From NCBI GenBank assembly GCA_002480565.1, contig DLCK01000045.1, forward strand, positions 1 through 7,923: a DNA stretch of 7,923 nucleotides, given 5' to 3'. The DNA is from Phycisphaerales bacterium UBA7800 (GTDB lineage: Bacteria; Planctomycetota; Phycisphaerae; Phycisphaerales; Phycisphaeraceae). The notes beneath the pieces were generated by a model that saw only the letters and a list, made by a program, of their open reading frames with translations, did not search any database and was not told the origin of the DNA. Position numbers and translations under genes: made by a program. How positions within the stretch are numbered: the stretch's first letter is position 1; every line of letters starts with the position of its first letter. Of the stretch, positions 1 through 5,339 are shown one piece after another.

Positions 1-647
1 TTCAGCCGGTAGTGGTTCAGTTTGGTACTTGGCAGACTCCAGCCGGCCTGATAAACCGTAAAGACATGATTGAAGTTCAATGGTTCGCCCACTGGTGGCA
101 GTCCGCTGTCAGGCATGTCGACGGTGACATCAGTGATTTGTACCGAGCCATCATTATGCCCCATTCGGAAGTAGGCCCGCAGGGCGCCCGGTGCATAATG
201 CTCTTTGGTGATGCCGGTGTAGGAGTAGGTTTGCCAGCTGTCATTGAGCGTGAGCTTTCCTGACATGACAACTGAGGTGTAGGGCTTGCCGCTGAATTGA
301 ACCATGGCTTCAATAATTTTGTCTGTGGTGCCTTTGGCCTTGAATTTCAGGGTGATTTTCGTGCCTTTGGGGATATAGCCATGGAGGGTCTGTCTTAGGC
401 TGGCTTGGTAACTTTTCTTGGGGTCCGCATTTTTAATGTCGAATTTGATTGCTTTGGTATTGCCCTTGAGATCGGTTACATCAACCACGGTGGGCTTGTC
501 ACCAAAGCTGTTGTTCGTGCCCCAGTACTTGATGTCCTGATCAAACTTGCCGTTCTGGAGTACATCATCTGCCATGCACAAGGGTGCAAACGGCAGGCTC
601 AAAAGCAGCGTGAATAATCCCAACGTGACTGTGCAGATGCGAGTCAT
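1..647 (-). CDS. Exported CBM4/9-like carbohydrate-binding protein (3' end outside window)
   Basis: An open frame of 215 codons runs from ATG at 647 to the left edge with no stop, so the C-terminus is missing. A purine-rich GGAGG lies about 7 bases upstream of the start and decides it. Residues 1-26 form a Sec signal peptide (MTRIC start, hydrophobic LGLFTLLLSLPF core, likely cleavage CMA/DD). Residues 27-178 resemble one CBM4/9-like beta-sandwich module: it opens with LQNGKFD and ends with ITDVTVDM. Near 134-142 is LNDSWQTYS, matching the same position in the neighbouring gene at 973-2007. A GLPPVGEPLN linker (182-191) then leads into what looks like a second module, cut off at the edge. The inferred role is non-catalytic glycan binding outside the cytoplasm. 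A catalytic domain further downstream cannot be excluded because the end is not seen. The CBM family assignment is by pattern only. Confidence 0.8.
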   Translation of the reverse strand, partial: MTRICTVTLGLFTLLLSLPFAPLCMADDVLQNGKFDQDIKYWGTNNSFGDKPTVVDVTDLKGNTKAIKFDIKNADPKKSYQASLRQTLHGYIPKGTKITLKFKAKGTTDKIIEAMVQFSGKPYTSVVMSGKLTLNDSWQTYSYTGITKEHYAPGALRAYFRMGHNDGSVQITDVTVDMPDSGLPPVGEPLNFNHVFTVYQAGWSLPSTKLNHYRL

Positions 648-685
648 ATTTTGCCTCCGAGAGTTATCCGAGAAATGCTACTTCA

Positions 686-713
686 AACGTAACTTTCATC
701 GGCAGAAGGTCAA
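686..713 (-). promoter_or_regulatory. Candidate sigma-70-type promoter of the left-edge CBM gene
   Basis: On the minus strand TTGACC (708-713) is followed after 16 bases by TACGTT (686-691). The -35 box is a good match and the -10 box a weak one. Transcription would begin near 679, giving a leader of about 30 bases before the ATG at 647. Seen by motif only. Confidence 0.3.
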
Positions 714-812
714 GTTGAATCTTGATAATCCATGGAAAAAACGTTTTATTGGTTTTCGCATATGGCGGGATTTGACCCAAAAGCCCAAATCGGAGACAAT
801 TCCCCGACTGTC

Positions 813-898
813 GCCGGAGTGGCGGAATTGGCAGACGCGATGGATTCAAAATCCATTTTGGTTCACCCCAAGTGAGGGTTCGAGTCCCTCCTCCGGTA
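813..898 (+). tRNA. tRNA-Leu (anticodon CAA)
   Basis: This is an 86-base class II tRNA. The acceptor stem GCCGGAG (813-819) pairs with CTCCGGT (891-897), with one G-T pair at the end, and A898 is the discriminator base. The anticodon stem ATGGA/TCCAT (840-844, 852-856) encloses a 7-base loop TTCAAAA, with anticodon CAA at 847-849, which reads UUG. A long variable arm with a TTGG/CCAA stem is typical of leucine tRNAs. The T arm is GAGGG-TTCGAGT-CCCTC. The 3' CCA is not encoded (CTT follows), so it must be added after transcription. The gene lies on the plus strand between two related minus-strand CBM genes. Confidence 0.96.
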
Positions 899-903
899 CT
901 TTT

Positions 904-937
904 AAAAACCACCTTCAATTCGAAGGTGGTTTTTTTT
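904..937 (+). terminator. Rho-independent terminator after tRNA-Leu, probably bidirectional
   Basis: The 10-bp stem AACCACCTTC/GAAGGTGGTT (907-916, 922-931) has a 5-base loop and is followed by a run of eight T (930-937). It starts 6 bases after the tRNA end. On the opposite strand the same hairpin is followed by five T, so it can also end transcription of the CBM gene whose stop codon is at 973-975. Confidence 0.88.
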
Positions 938-972
938 ATTGGCACATTGAACGGCTTGATCAGAACCTCAGG

Positions 973-2007
973 CTAGTTGATCCAGGGTTCATACGCATCG
1001 ACCGTGGTCATTAGAATCTGTTGGATTTCTATGATCTGGGGTTGATAGCCCATATGCAGTGACATTTCACAGTCACGAGCTTTGTAATCCTTGGGCATGG
1101 TGGCGGAGAATTCGTAGGTCTGCCATTGATTCGTCAGTCTGATGCCCGGAGCGAAGATGATTCGTTCTTTGTTGCCGCTTTTACCTTGGAGATAAAAGTC
1201 AACTTTTGCATCATCCGTGGGACTGCGGAGGATGGCTGTGATCAGAATTTTGGTGCCTTTGGGGAAGGGGGATACCAGGCGTTGGTTGAAGCTGTGCTCC
1301 CAATATTTTGAAGGGTCCACATCATCGAGGATGAGTTGCACATAAGGCTTGCCATCTTCATCAAGTACTTTGCCTTGATTGTGCTTGGTGTTGTACCACC
1401 AACCTGATGTGCGATGCTTGAAGTTGGGGTTGGTGTTGATTGCTTGGCCAAAGGGGGGCAGGCCTGCACCTTCAATATTCAGATGCACATCGGTGATACT
1501 GGCATTGCCTTGGTTTTGCCCGAATGTCACATACAGTCTCAATCCGCCGGGAACGTAGTCACGTTTGGCTTTACCTTCGTAGGTATAGGTTTTCCATTCA
1601 TCGGTGAGTATGATGTCGCCACTGTGAAGTGTGCTGTCCCATGGATGTCCGTTGGTTTGAAGGTTGATGCTCAGTTTTTTCTCAGCTGAACCTTTGGCTT
1701 TGAATGTTAACTTGATCGGCGAGTCCTTGGGGATGAATTGTGGGATGGTTTGATTTAGCCCACATCGCCAAGAGGACTTGGGTTGAGGCTTTTGTACATC
1801 GGCATACATTGCATATTGCACGCCCTCCAAATCCGAGATCGGCATCTGCTTGACGGGCATGTCGTCAGTCTGCGAAATCCCCCATGGCTTGGTGTCACCT
1901 GTAAAATCAGGATTCACACAGACTTCCTTGGCATAACTCACGCAAGTCAACAAGCACAGTTGGAGAATCAATATGAATTGAAGAGTTGGATTTTTCCAAA
2001 GAGACAT
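973..2007 (-). CDS. Exported protein with two CBM4/9-like carbohydrate-binding modules
   Basis: This 344-residue protein is read from ATG at 2007, with GGAG about 8 bases upstream. Residues 1-26 form a signal peptide (LQFILILQLCLLTCVSYA, cleavage before KE). The rest looks like two tandem beta-sandwich modules of the CBM4/9 type, about 27-179 and 190-335, joined by GLPPFGQAIN (182-191). Each module starts with an N-PDF/N-PNF-like strand (N32-F35, N193-F196) and carries a late LT--W-TY motif (L134-Y141, L291-Y298), which points to internal duplication. No catalytic domain or membrane anchor follows; the protein ends in EPWIN. It closely resembles the gene at the left edge across module 1, the linker and module 2, so the two are tandem paralogues. 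The likely role is glycan binding in the periplasm or at the surface. The ligand cannot be told from sequence. Confidence 0.85.
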   Translation of the reverse strand: MSLWKNPTLQFILILQLCLLTCVSYAKEVCVNPDFTGDTKPWGISQTDDMPVKQMPISDLEGVQYAMYADVQKPQPKSSWRCGLNQTIPQFIPKDSPIKLTFKAKGSAEKKLSINLQTNGHPWDSTLHSGDIILTDEWKTYTYEGKAKRDYVPGGLRLYVTFGQNQGNASITDVHLNIEGAGLPPFGQAINTNPNFKHRTSGWWYNTKHNQGKVLDEDGKPYVQLILDDVDPSKYWEHSFNQRLVSPFPKGTKILITAILRSPTDDAKVDFYLQGKSGNKERIIFAPGIRLTNQWQTYEFSATMPKDYKARDCEMSLHMGYQPQIIEIQQILMTTVDAYEPWIN

Positions 2008-2051
2008 GGCAAGGCTCCGACTGTTTGTTTCAGATCATACTGGCCTTAAGC

Positions 2052-2067
2052 AATTGTATGGACAATT
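2052..2067. promoter_or_regulatory. Inverted repeat AATTGT-ATGG-ACAATT, possible operator
   Basis: Perfect 6-bp arms with a 4-base gap lie between two divergent genes for exported CBM proteins (starts at 2007 and 2165). It sits 45 bases upstream of the first and just upstream of the candidate promoter of the second. A dimeric repressor or activator site is possible. The arms are short and AT-rich, so chance is a real alternative. Confidence 0.3.
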
Positions 2068-2085
2068 CACTGCGGCGAACAGGTT

Positions 2086-2113
2086 TTGTGAACTGCTCTG
2101 ATACGGATATGAT
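2086..2113 (+). promoter_or_regulatory. Candidate promoter of the small CBM6/35-like gene
   Basis: TTGTGA (2086-2091) and TATGAT (2108-2113) are separated by 16 bases. The -10 box matches the sigma-70 consensus at five of six positions. Transcription would begin near 2120, leaving a leader of about 45 bases that contains the AGGAG ribosome site at 2151-2155. Confidence 0.4.
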
Positions 2114-2164
2114 AAGGTAACTTAGGTATTCATTTCCATTCTTTTTCTTCAGGAGATATTAAAC

Positions 2165-2671
2165 ATGCACAAATTGATTCCCATTCTGATTGTCGCCTTG
2201 TCTGCGTCATTTGCCTTTGCAGACGTGATCGAAATTGAAGCCGAAGCCGCTGAAGTGGACGCAAGCAACATTGTCGAAAGCGAAAAGGCATCCGGTGGCA
2301 AAGTCGTATCCTTTACCAAGCAAACCAAAGCGTCCAAATTGACGTTTGAATTCGAAGTGCCCGCTGATGGCGAATATCAGCTTTGGGCCAATGCGTTTGG
2401 AGCTTCTGGCAACGCAGACTCTTTCTACGTCCAATTGGATAAAGGTGAACGTGAAACTTGGGACACCGTTGGCAGAGCTTTGACCATGCAACCCATTCGC
2501 AAACGCATCACGCTTGAAAATAACAAGCTCAAAGCTGAAGCATGGGTCACTGAGTTGACCAAAGGCAAGCATACGCTTGTTGTCAGTCGTCGTGAAGCGG
2601 GCGCGGTTTTGGACAAGATTTTCATCGCTCCCAAAGATGTGGACATGAAAAGCTATGCCAAGAAAAAATGA
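2165..2671 (+). CDS. Small exported CBM6/35-like carbohydrate-binding protein
   Basis: This 168-residue protein begins at ATG 2165, 9 bases after a clear AGGAG. Residues 1-19 are a signal peptide (LIPILIVALSASFAFA, cleavage before D20). The remainder is one module with the usual CBM6/35 landmarks: IEIEAEAAE at the first strand (22-30), a GGKVVSF segment (44-50), VPADGEYQLWA (65-75), SFYVQLD (86-92), the W99-D100 pair, KGKHTLVV (133-140), and the closing REAGAVLDKIFI (143-154). Such modules are normally attached to glycoside hydrolases; here the module makes up the whole mature protein, with only a lysine-rich tail (AKKK). The inferred role is sugar binding outside the cytoplasm. It is transcribed divergently from the two-module CBM gene and ends at its own terminator, so it is probably monocistronic. 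Confidence 0.85.
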   Translation: MHKLIPILIVALSASFAFADVIEIEAEAAEVDASNIVESEKASGGKVVSFTKQTKASKLTFEFEVPADGEYQLWANAFGASGNADSFYVQLDKGERETWDTVGRALTMQPIRKRITLENNKLKAEAWVTELTKGKHTLVVSRREAGAVLDKIFIAPKDVDMKSYAKKK

Positions 2672-2695
2672 CTGACTGATAAACCAATCATTCAC

Positions 2696-2728
2696 AAAAA
2701 CGCCTGTCATTGCGACGGGCGTTTTTTT
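2696..2728 (+). terminator. Rho-independent terminator shared by convergent genes
   Basis: The stem ACGCCTGTC/GACGGGCGT (2700-2708, 2714-2722; 9 bp with one G-T pair) has a 5-base loop and is followed by seven T (2722-2728). It lies 25 bases after the CBM6/35-like gene. On the minus strand the hairpin is followed by T5 and lies just beyond the stop of the AraC gene (2745-2747), so it probably works in both directions. Confidence 0.88.
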
Positions 2729-2744
2729 ATGACCGTTCCGAATC

Positions 2745-3557
2745 TCATTGCCATTGCTTGCGGTACTGACCTGGTGGCGTACCAAGGTGTCGGGTGAACT
2801 GGGCGTTGAAGCTGTAGACATCGGGATAGCCCAGTGATTCGGCGATGTCTGCGATGCTCTGTTGTGTGCCGATGAGTTGTTCCTGAGCCAATTGCAGGCG
2901 ATGGCGGATTCGGAATTGCCCGGGACTGCTGCCGGTAGCCTGTGTGAATTTTTTGCGGAAGTTCGCGTAACTCATATTCAATGATTCAGCGATTTGTTCG
3001 GTGCCGATTCGTTGGTCAATGGCGTGAGCAAGTTGTCGTTTGGCTTGCTCAAGCCAATGTTGCTGGGAGTTGTCCGGAGACTTTGCCAACTGATGCAAGT
3101 CGACCATGAGTTGTTGCATGGCAAGTAGACAATTAGGCAGTTGGCTTTGCTTATGGGAATTGAGTTGACGATGTACTTGTTCATAACGGCGGATGATTTG
3201 TTTATGGATGCCGATGTGAAAAGTGATCTGTTTGTATGGTTCAATGCCGACGACTTCCAGCAGGGGGATTACTGCTGCGGGTACTGCTACGAAATACCAC
3301 GTGCAGACTTCATGGCAGATTACAGAGTGGGGGACATTGGGGAATCGTTGCCAGATATCTCCGGCTTTGATGGGGATGTTTAGGTGTTGCTCATCAGAGT
3401 AGGTTGCTGAGCCTTGTGTCAGGTATAGCATGACATATTCACTGGTGATGAAATTGGTCTGTTGGCTTGCTGCACGTTGTGCGCCTTTGCCGCATCGCAA
3501 GACTTCACGGGTGGATGGCGTCAGAAAGCGAATGGTTGTTGCGGTGCGTTGGGACAT
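2745..3557 (-). CDS. AraC-family transcriptional regulator
   Basis: This 270-residue protein has a normal size for AraC/XylS regulators. The N-terminal half (about 30-100) has the pattern of a cupin-like sensor domain: YVMLYLTQGSATY (41-53), then IKAGDIWQRFPNVPHSV (63-79), where the family binds a small molecule, often a sugar. The C-terminal 100 residues are the DNA-binding domain with two helix-turn-helix units. The first is TEQIAESLNMSYANFRKKF (186-204). The second is SIADIAESLGYPDVYSF (234-250), followed by the signature ending FTRHLGTPPGQYRK. The gene is divergent from the sulfatase, with 112 bp between the starts, the usual arrangement for a regulator and its target. No Shine-Dalgarno sequence precedes the ATG (AACTCC only), so it may be leaderless or poorly translated. 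The effector and the direction of control are unknown. Confidence 0.92.
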   Translation of the reverse strand: MSQRTATTIRFLTPSTREVLRCGKGAQRAASQQTNFITSEYVMLYLTQGSATYSDEQHLNIPIKAGDIWQRFPNVPHSVICHEVCTWYFVAVPAAVIPLLEVVGIEPYKQITFHIGIHKQIIRRYEQVHRQLNSHKQSQLPNCLLAMQQLMVDLHQLAKSPDNSQQHWLEQAKRQLAHAIDQRIGTEQIAESLNMSYANFRKKFTQATGSSPGQFRIRHRLQLAQEQLIGTQQSIADIAESLGYPDVYSFNAQFTRHLGTPPGQYRKQWQ

Positions 3558-3613
3558 GGAGTTGATTTTATCAAAAATAACAAATTAAGATCAAAACAAA
3601 CATTGTTTAAATG

Positions 3614-3628
3614 ATTATTGCGAATAAT
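3614..3628. promoter_or_regulatory. Palindrome ATTATT-GCG-AATAAT in the AraC-sulfatase divergent region
   Basis: Perfect 6-bp arms with a 3-base centre sit in the middle of the AT-rich 112-bp gap. A possible sulfatase promoter overlaps it: TTGTTT (3603-3608), 16 bases, TAATAA (3625-3630). A regulator bound here would cover the spacer and the -10 box. AraC proteins more often use direct repeats, so the binding protein is uncertain. Confidence 0.35.
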
Positions 3629-3655
3629 AATGTCACATAATTCATAAACCTAACA

Positions 3656-3669
3656 AATGGATATCCATT
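3656..3669. promoter_or_regulatory. 14-bp perfect palindrome AATGGATATCCATT abutting the sulfatase start codon
   Basis: The palindrome ends at the base before the ATG (3670) and occupies the place where a ribosome binding site is expected; no Shine-Dalgarno sequence is visible. It could be an operator, or (if transcribed) a short self-complementary element affecting translation. As RNA it has no unpaired loop in the centre, so a DNA site is more likely than a hairpin. Confidence 0.4.
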
Positions 3670-5097
3670 ATGAAACGCACAAATGTGGTATTGGTCTTGC
3701 TTGACGATTATGGTTGGAAGGATTCGACCTGCTATGGATCGACGTTTTACGAGACGCCGAATCTCGATAAACTTGCATCGCAGGGCATGCGGTTTACCAA
3801 TGGCTATGCATCCTGTCCGGTCTGTTCACCGACCCGCGCCAGTATGCTCACCGGCAAGTATCCAGCAAGACTTGGTGTGACCAATTTTATTAATCATGGT
3901 GGTGGTCATCCCAATACAGGGCGTATTATTGATGTGCCTTACACCAAGCACCTGCCAAGCGAGGAATACAACTTGGCCAAGTGTCTCAAGGATAACGGCT
4001 ATCAGACATGGCATGTGGGCAAGTGGCATCTTGGGCTTGAACCCTATTGGCCGGATAAGCAGGGCTTTGATGTGAACGTGGCAGGTTGTCAGATGGGGCA
4101 TCCATGGAAAGGTTATTTCAGCCCGTGGAGTATCCCGACCTTGCCTGAAGGTCCCGAAGGTGAATACCTCACGGATCGTATTACGGATGAAGCAGTGAAG
4201 CTCATTGAGAATCGTGATGCCGATAAGCCGTTCTTTTTGAACATGTGGTATTACACGGTTCACACGCCGATCCAAGCCAAGCCGGAGTATATTGAATACT
4301 TCAAGGACAAAGCGAAGAAGATGGGTATCGACACCGTTGAGCCGTTTGTGGAGGGTGAGTATTTCCCTTGCGATCATAAGAAAGATCAACGGGTTCAACG
4401 TCGTGTGATTCAATCTGATCCGGTTTACGCAGCGATGATCAAGAGCATGGACGAAAACCTTGGCAGACTCATGCATGCAGTCACCGATGCTGGCCAGGAA
4501 GACAATACGCTTTTCATTTTTACATCCGACAATGGTGGCCTGGCAACAGCGGAAGGTTCACCGACCTGCAACGCACCCTTGGCAGAAGGCAAGGGCTGGA
4601 TGTATGAAGGTGGCACCCGCGAACCACTGGTTATCAAGCTTCCCGGTGTCATCAAAGCCGGAAGTGAAAGTGATACCGTCACCACCACACCTGATATTTA
4701 TCCCACCGTGCTTGAAGCTTGCGGACTCGATGCCCAACCTCAACAACACTGTGATGGCAAGAGCATCATGCCCGTTCTCAAGGGGGATCAATCCTTCGAA
4801 CGTGGCCCGGTTTTCTGGCATTACCCGCACTATGGCAATCAGGGCGGCACCCCCGGCAGCAGCATCCGCGAAGGTGACTACAAACTCATTGAGTTTTTTG
4901 AAACCGGCAAAATCGAACTCTATAACCTCAAGGATGACATCTCCGAGGAATATGACTTGGCACAAAAACAGCCGGATATTGCCAAAGACTTGCACATCAA
5001 ATTAGCCCATTGGAGACAGGATGTTCAAGCGCGAATCCCACAGGTGAATCCTGCTTACGTCCCCTTTGACCGATTCGCGGTGGTTAAGGAGCAGTGA
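3670..5097 (+). CDS. S1-family (formylglycine-dependent) sulfatase
   Basis: This 475-residue protein has the length and motif order of type I sulfatases, which hydrolyse sulfate esters. Visible residues: metal-binding D12-D13 in LLDDYGW; the maturation motif C52-S-P-T-R56 followed by ASMLTG, where C52 would be converted to formylglycine by a separate enzyme; K118 and H120 in HVGKWHLG; H198 in YTVHTP; D287-N288 in FTSDNGG; and K308 ahead of YEGGTREPL. The typical C-terminal strand IREGDYKLIEF and NLKDDISEEYDLA are present. All key catalytic positions are intact. The protein starts directly at the catalytic fold (MKRTNVVLVLLDD) with no signal peptide. The frame has a stop at 3628-3630 with no earlier ATG, so a leader is not simply missed. 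This suggests cytoplasmic action on imported sulfated sugars. The substrate (carbohydrate or other) is inferred from context. It is divergent from the AraC gene. Confidence 0.95.
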   Translation: MKRTNVVLVLLDDYGWKDSTCYGSTFYETPNLDKLASQGMRFTNGYASCPVCSPTRASMLTGKYPARLGVTNFINHGGGHPNTGRIIDVPYTKHLPSEEYNLAKCLKDNGYQTWHVGKWHLGLEPYWPDKQGFDVNVAGCQMGHPWKGYFSPWSIPTLPEGPEGEYLTDRITDEAVKLIENRDADKPFFLNMWYYTVHTPIQAKPEYIEYFKDKAKKMGIDTVEPFVEGEYFPCDHKKDQRVQRRVIQSDPVYAAMIKSMDENLGRLMHAVTDAGQEDNTLFIFTSDNGGLATAEGSPTCNAPLAEGKGWMYEGGTREPLVIKLPGVIKAGSESDTVTTTPDIYPTVLEACGLDAQPQQHCDGKSIMPVLKGDQSFERGPVFWHYPHYGNQGGTPGSSIREGDYKLIEFFETGKIELYNLKDDISEEYDLAQKQPDIAKDLHIKLAHWRQDVQARIPQVNPAYVPFDRFAVVKEQ

Positions 5098-5117
5098 GTG
5101 GTGAGTAGGGCATTCTG

Positions 5118-5200
5118 ACCGCTTGCGGTTTAGCGCTCCAGTATCTATTGGACACCAGAAGGGATTCGAGTCTCGCTGGCGCTGCTAAACCGCAAGCGGT
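5118..5200. repeat. Inverted repeat of paired REP-like arms (REPIN-like element)
   Basis: ACCGCTTGCGGTTTAGC (5118-5134) is matched by its exact reverse complement GCTAAACCGCAAGCGGT (5184-5200), giving 17-bp perfect arms 49 bases apart. Allowing one bulged base and one mismatch, the match continues inward through GCTCCAG/CTGGCGC. Each arm also contains its own small palindrome, ACCGC-TT-GCGGT. This two-level symmetry is the layout of paired REP (REPIN) elements, which are moved by RAYT transposases in other bacteria. No transposase gene or clear target duplication is present here. The right arm followed by TTTT could also end sulfatase transcription. Confidence 0.75.
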
Positions 5201-5203
5201 TTT
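5187..5203 (+). terminator. Possible terminator for the sulfatase within the right repeat arm
   Basis: AAACCG-CAAG-CGGTTT forms a 6-bp stem with a 4-base loop and runs into TTTT then AAAA. It lies 90 bases after the sulfatase stop, where no other terminator is seen. The T tract is short and the sequence belongs to a repeat element, so the function is uncertain. Confidence 0.35.
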
Positions 5204-5213
5204 AAAATTGATC

Positions 5214-5262
5214 AAATCCCAAATCCCAAATCCCAAATCCCAAATCCCAAATCCCAAATCCC
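5214..5262 (+). repeat. Tandem heptamer repeat, seven perfect copies of AAATCCC
   Basis: The unit AAATCCC is repeated seven times without any change over 49 bp. It begins 13 bases after the inverted repeat and ends 11 bases before the candidate -35 box of the SGNH hydrolase gene. It is not in a coding frame. Perfect short repeats of this kind can change in copy number by replication slippage, so the distance between upstream elements and the promoter may vary. Confidence 0.95.
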
Positions 5263-5273
5263 TTTAGCACCCA

Positions 5274-5302
5274 TTGGGCGCCGGCAGCACAATAGGTATC
5301 AT
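5274..5302 (+). promoter_or_regulatory. Candidate promoter of the SGNH hydrolase gene
   Basis: TTGGGC (5274-5279) and TATCAT (5297-5302) are exactly 17 bases apart. The -10 box matches consensus at five of six positions; the -35 box matches only in TTG. Transcription would begin near 5309, about 30 bases before the chosen ATG, which agrees with the start at 5340 rather than an earlier one. Confidence 0.35.
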
Positions 5303-5339
5303 GCAAGCAATCTCCGGTTCACATCAAGGATTGCATCGC

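Noticed and set aside
813..937. tRNA-Leu as an attachment site for an integrated element
   Set aside because: No integrase gene and no second copy of the tRNA 3' end is visible in the window; the sequence after the tRNA is simply its terminator.
547..1014. 155-codon plus-strand frame crossing the tRNA
   Set aside because: It spans the tRNA-Leu and its terminator and overlaps the ends of two supported minus-strand genes; it cannot be a normal gene.
2207..2821. 204-codon open frame on the minus strand
   Set aside because: It lies antisense to the well-supported CBM6/35-like gene and its terminator, and runs into the end of the AraC gene; its protein is low in recognisable motifs. It is a shadow of the real genes.
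3826..4476. 216-codon open frame on the minus strand inside the sulfatase
   Set aside because: It is fully antisense to an intact sulfatase with all catalytic motifs and shows no domain, signal peptide or ribosome site of its own.
5214..5262. CRISPR-like array
   Set aside because: The units are 7 bp and directly joined with no spacers, and no cas genes are present. It is a simple tandem repeat.
5274..5339. Earlier TTG or ATG (5301) start for the SGNH hydrolase
   Set aside because: Either start would put 13-22 residues before the signal peptide. The ATG at 5340 has AAGGA at the right spacing and begins the signal peptide directly.
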